Shown here piece by piece: positions 42,357 through 50,305 of a DNA stretch of 64,000 nucleotides; the first letter of the stretch is position 1; each line of letters opens with the position of its first letter. The DNA comes from Marinilabilia salmonicolor. Its GTDB lineage: Bacteria; Bacteroidota; Bacteroidia; Bacteroidales; Marinilabiliaceae. The DNA is taken from the NCBI RefSeq assembly GCF_003003035.1, contig NZ_PVTS01000009.1, positions 124,001 through 188,000 of the forward strand. Direction: 5' to 3'. The notes beneath the pieces are model-generated. The model worked only from the letters and a program-made list of their open reading frames with translations. It did no database searches and had not been told where the DNA came from. Both the position numbers and the translations under genes were made by a program.

Positions 42357-42830
42357 TAAGATGTTGTTCTTCATCTGTTTTTTTGCAAAAATAGAAACAG
42401 AGAAAAAGGAGATCGCTTATTTTAAGTGGAAGGGGAAAATATCCGTGTTGAAGGGGAGAAATGAAGTGTTAAATTGTTTTCTTGTCAGCAAACAAGGGAT
42501 GATGAACCTTTTGTGCGGAAGCGGGGAGTGGGGGAAACCGGGCTGCAAGCCCAACTAAAAAAGCAGGTGGCATCGTCACGGGAAAAAATCAGGTTTGATT
42601 CTTGCGCCCTGTAAGGGCAGGCATTTGCCATGCAGCCTATTAAATATTCCCGTTTATGGCTCAGGCAAGCCTCTACATAAGTATATTGGCTCTTGGGCAA
42701 TATGGTTACAAAAACCTCAACCGGGATGATTTCTCCAGTTTCCCGATTAATGATTTGAACAACACAATATTGCAGATTCCTCCAAACCGTTTCTGGTATT
42801 AACTAAATTGAACTGAATCATAAAAAACAA

Positions 42831-42864
42831 AAAAGCCTGTAAATCAAACGATTTACAGGCTTTT
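42831..42864. terminator. Perfect 15-bp hairpin, bidirectional terminator
   Basis: AAAAGCCTGTAAATC (42831-42845) pairs perfectly with GATTTACAGGCTTTT (42850-42864) over a 4-nt loop, AAAC. A/T tracts on both sides make it work in either direction. Hairpins of this kind commonly lie next to tRNA genes in this phylum. Confidence 0.75.
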
Positions 42865-42886
42865 GTTTTCAGGTGATTCCTGAAAA

Positions 42887-42912
42887 GTCGGGGTAGCAGG
42901 ACGACACCCTGT
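42887..42912 (-). pseudogene. tRNA 3'-end-like fragment (possible attachment-site scar)
   Basis: Read on the minus strand, ACAGG-GTGTCGT-CCTGC-TACCCCGAC looks like a T-arm plus the 3' half of an acceptor stem. The loop should be TTCGAAT-like but is GTGTCGT, and no D-arm or anticodon arm precedes it. It may be the trace of an element that inserted into a tRNA gene, or chance similarity. Confidence 0.3.
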
Positions 42913-43113
42913 GCCTGTAATGACTTTATTTCTAGTAATATACAATTTAGCATTTCAATGAGCTCACCGTTTTGTTCTCATTTTTTTTGAACTGAAACGT
43001 GCGTTTTTGGTGCAAACTGAACCATATTATAAAAGTACGAAAAATGAGAATTTGTGTATCACATTAATACAAAATTATTCAAAAAAAATGGAGAGATATT
43101 TTAATGGCTGGGA

Positions 43114-43311
43114 TTAGTCGTAGATGTACTCCTTTACTTCTTCGGGCGCAAAGCCGGCGAAGTCGGCAAATTCTTGGATGGTTACGAATTGATGGGGTTC
43201 TTTCCCCAGGCGCTTACGGATGTTGTCCAGGATGCGGTAACCGGTTTTTTCGCTTTTGCCTGTGATTCGCTGGATGTCCTTGGCGTAAATGCAAATTCTT
43301 TTGGTCTTCAT
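43114..43311 (-). CDS. Small conserved protein, probable DNA-binding
   Basis: A 65-residue protein beginning MKTKRICIYAKDIQRITGKS. The segment KDIQRITGKSEKTGYRILDNIRK reads like a helix-turn-helix, and a second helical pair (FVTIQEFADFAGFAPEEV) follows. Very similar short proteins occur in many Bacteroidota (from memory), usually annotated as hypothetical. It is divergent from the 247-residue gene, with a direct repeat in the 264-bp gap, so it may control that module. The function is inferred. Confidence 0.55.
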   Translation of the reverse strand: MKTKRICIYAKDIQRITGKSEKTGYRILDNIRKRLGKEPHQFVTIQEFADFAGFAPEEVKEYIYD

Positions 43312-43357
43312 TTTCTATAGGGTTACTTATTTAACAATAAGTCAGGTTTTAATACTT

Positions 43358-43392
43358 TATCTATACTTGAGATATACCGTATCTATACTGAG
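43358..43392. promoter_or_regulatory. Direct repeat, candidate operator
   Basis: TATCTATACTTGAG (43358-43371) is repeated as TATCTATACTGAG (43380-43392). The start-to-start distance is 22 bp, about two helix turns, so a regulator could bind both on one face. It lies between two divergent genes, one of which encodes a putative DNA-binding protein. Confidence 0.4.
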
Positions 43393-43575
43393 GTGGTATT
43401 GTCTGTTTGTAAATATGTACCAGTAAAAATAATAAAAAAAGAGACATTGTAGGACAGTTTTCTCATTGAAAGTCAGGTTTCCTGTGGTGATTTGAAAAAA
43501 AGGGTTTTCGGTGATAGGTTTGATTCATAAACGAGGGTGTATGGGGTAACCATCTCCCTGAAAACCTAAAATGTT

Positions 43576-44319
43576 ATGGCAAGACAAGAAAGTTTTTTGA
43601 AGTTGAAAGGAAGAGTAGGAGACCTTACTTTCTACAAAAGTGGCGGGAAATATCTGGCTCGTACTAAAGGGGGCATTGATGGTGATCGCATCAAGAATGA
43701 TCCGAGGTTTGCGCGTACCCGGGAAAACGGACAGGAGTTTTTGAGAGCCGTCAAGGCCGGGAAATTGTTGCGAGATGCTTTTCGCGAGCAGCTAACCTTA
43801 ACTTCTGACCGGGGAATGAGCGGACGCTTGTCTTCTGCATTCTCAAAGATTGTGAAGAGTGATGAGGTCTCGGCTCGTGGAGAGCGGAATGTGATGGCTG
43901 GAGATGTGGCACTGTTGACGGGCTTTGAATTCAATGCCAACAGTAACCTGAAGAATATCTTTACCGAAGGTTATGGAGCCAGTCTTGCGGAAGGTGTTGC
44001 AGAGGTGCTTATTGACGCCTTCAATCCGTCCAGTATCCGGAAACCTGAAGGAGCTACTCATGCGCAATTTGTGACTGTAGCCGGTTTCTTTGATTTTAAC
44101 GGATTGGAATCGGCGGCTGCTACCGTTGAAGGGGAGCCTTTTTCTTTGGATGAGTCGGAGCACTTGGAAGAAACTCTGACCGTCGGGAGTGTGGAGCCGG
44201 TTGAAGGTGGTGTTGGAGTTGTGATGCTTGGCCTCCTGTTTTGGCAGGAAGTGAACGGTGAGCTGTATAAGCTCAACAATGGTTCGACCAATGCCCTGCG
44301 CGTAATTGCCGTTGAATAA
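43576..44319 (+). CDS. Conserved Bacteroidota protein of unknown function (phage-like module)
   Basis: A 247-residue protein without signal peptide or membrane helices. The N-terminus FLKLKGRVGDLTFYKSGGKYLARTKGG is glycine- and basic-rich and is followed by IKNDPRFARTRENGQEF; the pattern recalls other unknown Bacteroidota proteins that begin with a short SGK/GRVG motif. The C-terminal half is beta-rich and acidic. It may be a structural (coat- or tube-like) protein or a secreted effector; neither can be shown. Its stop overlaps the start of the next gene by one base. A holin and a muramidase are encoded just downstream on the other strand. Confidence 0.6.
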   Translation: MARQESFLKLKGRVGDLTFYKSGGKYLARTKGGIDGDRIKNDPRFARTRENGQEFLRAVKAGKLLRDAFREQLTLTSDRGMSGRLSSAFSKIVKSDEVSARGERNVMAGDVALLTGFEFNANSNLKNIFTEGYGASLAEGVAEVLIDAFNPSSIRKPEGATHAQFVTVAGFFDFNGLESAAATVEGEPFSLDESEHLEETLTVGSVEPVEGGVGVVMLGLLFWQEVNGELYKLNNGSTNALRVIAVE

Positions 44320-44534
44320 TGATGAGCCCGGGAAACATAGAACGTGGCCGGCAGGCAGGGTTTGTTGGAGGAACACTGACAGGGATCTTTACCAATATTT
44401 CCCTGGCAGATGTGATGGGAACGATTGTGCTTTCTGCCATAGGTGCTGCGGTTAGTTTCCTGGTCTCTTTGTTGCTTAAGCGTTTGCTGAACCGACCAAA
44501 GGAAAAATCATCTCCGAGAGGAGGAATAAAATAG
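44319..44534 (+). CDS. Small membrane protein coupled to the unknown protein
   Basis: A 71-residue protein. One long hydrophobic stretch, IVLSAIGAAVSFLVSLLLKRLL, with basic residues after it, and a weaker hydrophobic part before (GGTLTGIFTNISLADV). The start codon shares a base with the upstream stop (TAATG), which implies coupled translation. The C-terminus is highly charged (RPKEKSSPRGGIK). It resembles small holin-like proteins in size and layout, but no family was recognised. Confidence 0.55.
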   Translation: MMSPGNIERGRQAGFVGGTLTGIFTNISLADVMGTIVLSAIGAAVSFLVSLLLKRLLNRPKEKSSPRGGIK

Positions 44535-44728
44535 CCACCAACGGGTGGGTTAGTGTCAAATCAGGCATGGTTTTCAGGACCAAGTTTTATTCTTTTTACT
44601 TCTAACTTCTTTAAAAAATCATTGCAGAGCCCAGCTATGCGCAGATTTTTTGCATTGTCAGAAGAAAAAATAATTGCAACTTACCCTAAATCCCATTCAT
44701 GAATTGACACTGTTTGATGTTTGAGATG

Positions 44729-44758
44729 AAAAGCTCTTCGGGAAACCGGAGGGCTTTT
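44729..44758. terminator. Strong intrinsic terminator with GAAA loop
   Basis: AAAAGCTCTTCGG (44729-44741) pairs along its full 13 bp (two G-U) with CCGGAGGGCTTTT (44746-44758) over a GAAA tetraloop, followed by T residues. The A-tract on the left makes it usable from both directions. It separates the convergent + strand pair from the - strand holin gene. Confidence 0.85.
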
Positions 44759-44780
44759 TTTCAGTTAATGAGTTGATGAA

Positions 44781-45269
44781 CTAATGAGCTGGTGAGTCAG
44801 GGTGGAAGAGGTTTGATCCTTCCTGTTTGAGGGAGGCACCGAAGTAGAAGCTGAAGACCTGAGTGATAATGGCACTCAGAACGCCCAGGATATAGATGAT
44901 AATGTCTTTGCCTTTTTGAGGGAGAGAATCGGGATAAAAGAGAATGACAAAGAATAGAGCAAAAGAGAGTACGGTGGTAATGATGGCCAGGTAAGCAGAG
45001 ATGTTTTTGTTTAGCAGCGTAGCGGATGGGCTTGTCTGCACTTTTGCTGCCCGGTTTCGTGCTGAATCCTTATCCTTTAGAATGTTGCTTTCCTGTTTAA
45101 TCTGCAGGCTTTGCATTTCATGCTGATGTTGCCATTCGGCTTTCTTGAGTTCCAGTTCCAGCTGAAGTTTTTCTGATTTTGTTGTGGTAAGGTTGTCGAT
45201 GACATTACCAATAGAAGAGACTATGGTCTCTCCTGCTTTGGGATTGAAGAGGTTGGCAATGAAGCTCAT
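44781..45269 (-). CDS. Phage-type holin family protein
   Basis: A 162-residue protein: an N-terminal cytoplasmic helix (KLQLELELKKAEWQHQHEMQSL, coiled coil) and two or three hydrophobic segments (ISAYLAIITTVLSFALFFVILFY, IIIYILGVLSAIITQVFSFYFGAS). This matches the three-helix phage holin group commonly encoded beside GH108 muramidases. It follows the muramidase gene with an 11-bp gap. It would let the muramidase cross the inner membrane. Confidence 0.7.
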   Translation of the reverse strand: MSFIANLFNPKAGETIVSSIGNVIDNLTTTKSEKLQLELELKKAEWQHQHEMQSLQIKQESNILKDKDSARNRAAKVQTSPSATLLNKNISAYLAIITTVLSFALFFVILFYPDSLPQKGKDIIIYILGVLSAIITQVFSFYFGASLKQEGSNLFHPDSPAH

Positions 45270-45280
45270 GATTTTAGTTT

Positions 45281-45814
45281 TTAGATGTCACCAATAGCAC
45301 GGCGGATCCATCCGAAAAAGAACTTACGGTTGGCCGGTCTAATTTTGACCAGGTGGACATATCTGGCAATTTTTGCGATGGTATAGGAAGCCAGAAACAG
45401 ATCGGGATTGGTATTGTTTAGAGCCTTAAGGGTAATGGGGCCAATGATTCCGTCGGGGGCAACATCGAGGACTTTCTGTGCAATTGAAATCCCGGTTTTG
45501 ATGCCGGAGTTCACTGAGAAGTCGAAGATTGAATCTGCGACCAACTGGTTTTGAATGGCATCGCCTTTTATCTTGTTCCAGAATTTGTTTTTGTAGAATT
45601 GTCTGACCTCATCAGGGAGATGAACATCAGTACCCAGAGTATCCGGGAAACCTGGCGATTGTTTGTACCTGTCGATGATTCTCCAGCCAGTCCAGTCGGG
45701 GTGGATATTTCGGGCAATGCCTTTGTAGGTTTCCCCGCCAAGATCATCAGGGTCATTGACGTATCCACCTTCGTGAATGAGGGTTTTGTTGAATGCATCT
45801 TCAAAAATTGCCAT
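45281..45814 (-). CDS. GH108 muramidase (endolysin-like)
   Basis: A 177-residue peptidoglycan hydrolase. The GH108 domain has the catalytic motif HEGGYVNDPDDLGGETYKGI with Glu15; the C-terminal peptidoglycan-binding domain begins around VDVAPDGIIGPITLKAL. No signal peptide, as for phage endolysins that depend on a holin; the holin gene follows. Cuts the glycan backbone of peptidoglycan between MurNAc and GlcNAc. A weak promoter-like TTG...TAAATTGC pair lies just upstream on the minus strand. It belongs to a phage remnant or a domesticated lysis module. Confidence 0.9.
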   Translation of the reverse strand: MAIFEDAFNKTLIHEGGYVNDPDDLGGETYKGIARNIHPDWTGWRIIDRYKQSPGFPDTLGTDVHLPDEVRQFYKNKFWNKIKGDAIQNQLVADSIFDFSVNSGIKTGISIAQKVLDVAPDGIIGPITLKALNNTNPDLFLASYTIAKIARYVHLVKIRPANRKFFFGWIRRAIGDI

Positions 45815-45920
45815 AATTTGAGGTTTTATCGATTAGAGGCAATTTATCAAGGAGGGTGTCTGTTTGCAAGGGAGTTGGGGGAATGTGAGAGAAATGGGGG
45901 GGATTGGGGTGATTAAGATT

Positions 45921-45940
45921 GGGCGATTGGGAAATCACCC
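45921..45940 (+). repeat. Hairpin of the GGAA-loop family, copy 1
   Basis: GGGCGATT-GGGA-AATCACCC (one mismatch) followed by GTCCCTGG. Related hairpins occur at 49060-49079, 49499-49518 and 49666-49687, all with a GGAA-like loop and a following (G)TCCT/GACCT. Confidence 0.5.
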
Positions 45941-46025
45941 GTCCCTGGAAAATGATGGATATTTTTTGCAACTTTGAGGGATTTGACTTACATCAAAGTT
46001 TAATATGGTTTTCTGAGGAAAAGTT

Positions 46026-47468
46026 ATGAATCAGGTAGAATTGACAAAAGAAAAAGTTCAGGCGCTGCTTGGAGATATGGAATCAGAACAGATAGAACGT
46101 ACTATATCAAAGAATGATACTGATAAATTCTCACAAGCAATCTGTGCATTTTCGAATGATATTGGGAAAACATTGAGAAATGGTTATCTGCTCATAGGCG
46201 TTCATGATGATGGCACTCCTAGCGGCTTGAGGGCAACTGATAAATTACTCCAATCATTGGGAGGATTACGATCAGACGGGAACATATTACCGCAACCCAT
46301 AATGTCCACGCAAGTTTTTAGTTTTCCTGATGGTGATGTTATTGTTTTGGAGATACAACCGTCCCCATTTCCTCCTGTAAGATACAAAGGCAGAACCTGG
46401 ATAAGAGTGGGACCCCGGAAAGCCATTGCAAGTGAGATGGAAGAGCGTCTTTTAATAGAAAAGAGAACAGCAAATGTCAGTACTTATGATATTCGTCCTT
46501 CATTAGGGAATGGTGTTGATGAAATAAAACTAAAAACCTTTCTCGAAAATTATCTTCCCAATGCATTAGATGAAGAAACTTTGTCAAAGGACCACAGGAG
46601 TGTAGAAGAAAAACTTGCAAGTTTAAGATTTTATAGTTTCAATTATGCGAGCGTAACAAATGCCGGGATGTTGCTTTTTGGGAAAGAGGTCGAACGTCAT
46701 ATTCCCGGAGCCTACATTCAGTATGTGCAGTTTAATGGAGATACTGAGGCTTCCGAAATTATAAATGAGAAAAAGTTTACTGGGAGTTTAATAGATATAT
46801 TGCAGGAGCTTGATACTTTTATTGAGTATGTTATCATTCAACAAAAACCAGTAGCCATATCAGCTTTGAAAGAAAGTAAACAGTTGAATTATCCTAAATG
46901 GGCGTTGCGAGAGCTTTTAATGAACGCTATCATGCATAGGGATTATGAATCAAATGCTCCAGTGAAATTTTATCATTATTCCCAAAGAATAGAAGTGATA
47001 AATCCAGGAGGGCTATATGGAAATGCCCGACCGGAGAATTTTCCAAATGTCAATGATTATAGGAACCCGGTAATAGCAGAAGCAATGAAAGTGCTTGGAT
47101 ATGTAAACAGATTTAATAGAGGAATAGCCCGGGTTAAGTTTGAGTTGGAAGAAAATGGAAATCCTGCTCCTGTTTTTGATTATGATCGAATGGGTGTGTT
47201 TGGAGTTTCTGTCAATTCCACTTTTACGGAGGCAGGAGAAAAGAATAGAGAGGTCAAAACTAGGGAGAAAACTAGGGAGAAAACTAGGGAGAAAATTTTG
47301 ACTCTGATAAAGCGAAATAAAGAAATTACTATCCATGAATTGTCTGAGCAAATTGGAATAACCGATAAAGGTGTTGAGTATCAGTTGAAAAAATTGAGGG
47401 GTGAGAATTTACTTAAACGTGTAGGATCGGCCAAAGGAGGACATTGGGAGGTTGTTGAAAACCAATAG
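46026..47468 (+). CDS. AlbA_2-domain ATP-binding / schlafen-like regulator
   Basis: A 480-residue cytoplasmic protein. The N-terminal AlbA_2 domain (about 20-140) has the sequence NGYLLIGVHDDGTPSGL and RTWIRVGPRKAIASEMEE. A central GHKL-like ATPase region shows LRELLMNAIMHRDYE and a C-terminal winged helix (about 430-480) has TIHELSEQIGITDKGVEYQLKKLR. Between them is a repeat of KTRE (see separate entry). Such proteins are common in accessory regions and may be transcription regulators or defence helpers; the role is not known. No partner gene is adjacent. Confidence 0.85.
   Translation: MNQVELTKEKVQALLGDMESEQIERTISKNDTDKFSQAICAFSNDIGKTLRNGYLLIGVHDDGTPSGLRATDKLLQSLGGLRSDGNILPQPIMSTQVFSFPDGDVIVLEIQPSPFPPVRYKGRTWIRVGPRKAIASEMEERLLIEKRTANVSTYDIRPSLGNGVDEIKLKTFLENYLPNALDEETLSKDHRSVEEKLASLRFYSFNYASVTNAGMLLFGKEVERHIPGAYIQYVQFNGDTEASEIINEKKFTGSLIDILQELDTFIEYVIIQQKPVAISALKESKQLNYPKWALRELLMNAIMHRDYESNAPVKFYHYSQRIEVINPGGLYGNARPENFPNVNDYRNPVIAEAMKVLGYVNRFNRGIARVKFELEENGNPAPVFDYDRMGVFGVSVNSTFTEAGEKNREVKTREKTREKTREKILTLIKRNKEITIHELSEQIGITDKGVEYQLKKLRGENLLKRVGSAKGGHWEVVENQ
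47256..47291 (+). repeat. Three 12-bp tandem repeats inside the AlbA_2 gene
   Basis: AAAACTAGGGAG occurs three times without change, encoding KTRE three times (residues 411-422) in the linker before the winged helix. The unit is a multiple of three, so slippage changes linker length without shifting the frame. Confidence 0.9.
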
Positions 47469-47581
47469 GATAATCATAAAATTCTAGTTTATTATTCATA
47501 TTCTTTATTTTTAGAATGTATGATTAATGATTGTGTTTTCAGACAGTAATATAGATAAACAGAAATTATTTGGGAGTGATT

Positions 47582-47629
47582 AACCAAGTAAGTAACTAAG
47601 AAAGTAACCAAGAAAGTAACCAAGAAAAT
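47582..47629 (+). repeat. Four 12-bp tandem repeats, likely remnant of a coding repeat
   Basis: The unit AACCAAGAAAGT occurs four times with small changes (AACCAAGTAAGT, AACTAAGAAAGT, AACCAAGAAAGT, AACCAAGAAAAT). One frame reads VTKK repeats, but with a stop (TAA for AAA) in the first unit. VTKK-like linkers occur in AlbA_2 proteins, so this may be the eroded end of a second such gene. Confidence 0.6.
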
Positions 47630-47880
47630 GTGACGTATAGTGGAAAAGAGAAAAATAATTTAGCGGAGGGGGCCTTGCCTCCACCGTGCCAGGGCCGTTT
47701 CCAGGAGGGAGCGGCTTTTTTGTTGGGGAGTACTAATATGTAGAAGGTTTCCATTAGCAAAAGAAACAGATAGGAATGATTTGATTTTAATACTTTTCAC
47801 AGGTAAATTATTTCTGTTATCATCAAAAGAACAAAAGAAAAAGAGAAAAAAGAAAGCTGTGGAATTGGGCGGTATAGGTG

Positions 47881-47967
47881 TCTGTCAAGGTTTTTGCAAA
47901 GCAAAGGGAGTGATGAGGTTTACGGTTTTTGTTTTTTGCAAAACCCGAAGGGCTTGACCTTGACAGA
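47881..47967. repeat. Inverted repeat of about 87 bp
   Basis: TCTGTCAAGG (47881-47890) and CCTTGACAGA (47958-47967) pair perfectly; inside them TTTTTGCAAA (47891-47900) faces TTTGCAAAA (47936-47944), with an extra CCCGAAGGG hairpin on the right arm. It may be a small mobile palindrome or the remnant of one. Confidence 0.5.
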
Positions 47968-48170
47968 CAAAGGCTGGGGGCTGCGGGATACCGACCTAAC
48001 TTTGCGAGTCTTTTTTTTCTTTTTGAACGTGTTTTTTGCTTTCATATCGCAATCTGATATTTGGCTATTTTGATTAGCCAGGTAAAGAAATGGGTGTCTT
48101 TGTTTTTTCAAAGCTTTTGAGGTTAGAGAACCTGCAATGTTGAATAATCTGTTGGAGATAAACGAATGTA

Positions 48171-48492
48171 CCTTCCCGGGGACGATAATGACGTGGGAAA
48201 GGTGTATCCGGATAAGTGAAATGCGTGAAGAGAAAAGGCAGTTGTGCGAACAAATAAAAGTATGTTGATGGGGTAATGATATACGTTGATGAGGTTGGGG
48301 ATTGAGCACTACTGTCGCGGGATGCCGGGGCTTTTGGCCCGGGATGCATGGCCAGGGTGCATGAAGCCGGAGAGAAACGCAGGTGGAATGCAAACCGGCC
48401 AGGGAGCACGGGGCAAGTGCCACCGGCATAAGGGGTGTTTGAAGGGAATTACACCTTTCCCACACCGCTTTTGGGGTGGCGGGGAAATGTGG
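48171..48492 (+). repeat. Structured GC-rich unit, copy 1
   Basis: Related to 48549-48877 over its length, best in the middle (shared 16-mer GTGGAATGCAAACCGG at 48383-48398). Two hairpins are predicted: CGGGGC-AAGT-GCCaCCG (48409-48425), and a longer one near 48452-48490 where CACCTTTCCC and CACC pair with GGTG and GGGGAAATGTG. No convincing protein. Confidence 0.6.
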
Positions 48493-48548
48493 ATTTACGA
48501 ACTGGGATTTTACGAATGACAAACAAAACCACTGCGCATGTGGATGGT

Positions 48549-48877
48549 CCTTTCGGGGTTTATAATGACGCGGCAAAAAGGGGGTGGATGGGAAAAGGAA
48601 ACCGGGCGGGGAATAGCAGCTGTGCGGACTATTGGATAGGTGTGTTTTAGATGTAAAACTGATATGAATGTTGCTGGGGGTTGTAGCACTGCTGCCGCGG
48701 GGTGCCCAGGGCTATTGGTACGGGATACATGGCCGGGTAGCATGGAGGTGGAGCGAAGCGAAAGTGGAATGCAAACCGGACAGGAAGCCCGGGCCAAATG
48801 CCCGGGGCACAAGGAGATGTTGAAAGCCTGGTAACCCCCTTTTTGACGCACCGCTAAAGGGTGGCGGGGAAAAGGGG
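48549..48877 (+). repeat. Structured GC-rich unit, copy 2
   Basis: Second copy of the unit at 48171-48492, offset by about 380 bp. The shared 16-mer is at 48764-48779. The hairpins persist with other bases: CCCGGGC-CAAAT-GCCCGGG (48788-48806), and CCCCTTTT with CACC paired to GGTG and AAAAGGGG (48836-48877). Compensatory differences suggest that the RNA structure has been kept. Confidence 0.6.
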
Positions 48878-49059
48878 CCTTCAGGCCGGCTCCCTTTTTT
48901 GCTTAAATGCGGGAAGGAATGGTGGCTATAAAATATAATGGGCTTATAGGACAGCTTGGGGAAGTTTAAGAGTATTGAGTTGGTTAGGGGATGAGTTGAT
49001 TAAACAGGCCTTATGCCGATAAAAGATTTTGAGAGGAGGAGGGATGAGAATAGTTTTAG

Positions 49060-49079
49060 TGGCGGATTGGAATCCGCCA
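49060..49079 (+). repeat. Hairpin of the GGAA-loop family, copy 2
   Basis: TGGCGGATT-GG-AATCCGCCA, perfect 9-bp stem, followed by TGCCTAAG. Confidence 0.6.
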
Positions 49080-49498
49080 TGCCTAAGAGAACCTATTGCT
49101 TTATAGAGATGCGGGGCTGTTCCTATAAGAACGCGTTATGTTTTTATAGCTTGGGGGTGGTTGCGGGGGACGCATTTTTGAAGAAGGGTTGGGTGGCTCT
49201 TTGGCGGACTGGGGAGTTATGTGTTCTGAGTTTTGAAGTTTTGAGTTTTGGGTTGGGGTTGCAGGGAAATTGTAGATGCCTGATAAAGTGGGGTTTTATG
49301 ATTTGTAGAAATTGGCAGAAAGGAATTCTTCATACCCGAAGAGTAAGTAAGGCTGGCAATGTGCCAATGCGGGGAGGTTCAAAAATGTGGCACTCTGAAA
49401 CCACTGCGGGTGGATGCGGGGAAGGGGGCAAAAAGACCGGGCGAGCCCCGAAGTGGCGGGCCATGTTATAATGTAGGGACAAGAGCTAAATGTATTGA

Positions 49499-49518
49499 GG
49501 GCGAAAGGGAATTCGCCC
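49499..49518 (+). repeat. Hairpin of the GGAA-loop family, copy 3
   Basis: GGGCGAA-AGGGAA-TTCGCCC, perfect 7-bp stem, followed by GACCTAAA. Confidence 0.6.
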
Positions 49519-49665
49519 GACCTAAACATGGAATCCACCCGACCTGAGGGGTGGGGATTTTTGCCCCCTGGAGGAAAAAGGAGCAAAAAAGGGAGCCGGC
49601 CTGAAGGCTGCGTGAGGGATTGCAGCGGAAACCCCGGAGGCCCCGGTTTGTGCTTAGAAAGTTCT

Positions 49666-49687
49666 CGTGCGATATGGAAATCGCACG
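49666..49687 (+). repeat. Hairpin of the GGAA-loop family, copy 4
   Basis: CGTGCGAT-ATGGAA-ATCGCACG, perfect 8-bp stem, followed by TCCTGGGG. Just upstream (about 49612-49643) the segment TGAGGGATTGCAGCGGAAAC is, from memory, a widespread intergenic sequence in Bacteroidota. Confidence 0.6.
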
Positions 49688-50305
49688 TCCTGGGGGAGTT
49701 GTCAACCCGCTAAGGATTGCCGGGGCCGAGGAGTTGGAGCGGAAAGCCCGACCCGAAGGGGCACGCCCAAAAGAGATGAAAGTGTAAGGTTGGATTTATT
49801 GCAACTATATGGTAAAAGATTGGCCAGGATTAAATATCGGTTGCTGTTTTACTTCGGAATTCTGATACAATAGATTGTTAGATTTTTAGAAGTTAGAAGT
49901 TAGACAAATCGTATAACATTGATTTTCTGATTATTAATAAAAACCTTCGCTTAAAATGAAAGACTTAATACACAGGTATTTGAAAAAGTTTAACGGACTA
50001 TTGCTGATAAATACAAACTTGAGAAATAGTGTGGCGAAATATTGAAACATTTACCATTGTTTCGACCAAGGATTGTTCGCGCAAATGCTTAAATTAGCAC
50101 CTGTTTGTGAAAAATATCGGAACAACCGGACAGAGAAAACAGGTTCAGACTGTTGCATCTGACGGGGAATCAGCTTCAGCCGGAAACTTTCCCGACTTTA
50201 TAGACGGGCACTAAGCAGGGGAGCTGATTGTATTTTATTTCCCAAGGGGCAGCACGACCATTGCACGAGATATAGACATTTGAATTAAGTGATATAAAAT
50301 AAAGC

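Larger units (their letters stand above)
42375..43113. other. Gap of 739 bp between efflux operon and phage-like module
   Basis: The part at 42490-42720 is G/C-rich with short hairpins such as GGGCTGCAAGCCC and GCCCTGTAAGGGC; it looks like eroded repeat DNA. A frame on the minus strand there (42485-42700) has no recognisable product. Then come a perfect terminator hairpin and a tRNA-3'-end-like fragment, listed separately. The A/T-rich stretch 42950-43110 may be promoter DNA of the efflux operon's neighbours; no gene seen. Confidence 0.5.
47469..50305. other. Repeat-rich 2.8-kb stretch without recognised genes
   Basis: No reading frame here has a recognisable product or convincing coding character. 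What it holds: a tandem repeat at 47582-47629, an inverted repeat at 47881-47967, two related units of about 325 bp at 48171-48492 and 48549-48877, and hairpins at 49060-49079, 49499-49518 and 49666-49687. The + strand is strongly G-rich. The last 430 bp before hsdM (49880-50305) are A/T-rich with no clear signal, apart from a possible 29-codon frame near 49956 that is too short to support. Confidence 0.6.

Noticed and set aside
42485-42700. 71-codon frame on the minus strand
   Set aside because: Lies over eroded hairpin-rich DNA; no recognisable product.
42887-42912. An intact tRNA gene
   Set aside because: Only a T-arm/acceptor-like end is present and the T-loop is not canonical; reported only as a possible scar.
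47920-48576. 218-codon frame on the minus strand
   Set aside because: It covers several repeats, is unusually rich in Pro, His and Cys and has no family features; likely a by-product of the G-rich strand.
48286-48834. Two plus-strand frames (48286-48519 and 48640-48834) encoding similar GLLxRDxWPG peptides
   Set aside because: They coincide with the two structured repeat units; the similarity follows from the DNA repeat, and the peptides start and end at different places relative to the units.
49013-49471. 152-codon plus-strand frame
   Set aside because: Contains the GGAA-loop hairpin near its start, has a high Cys/Trp/Gly content unlike real genes nearby and no family match.
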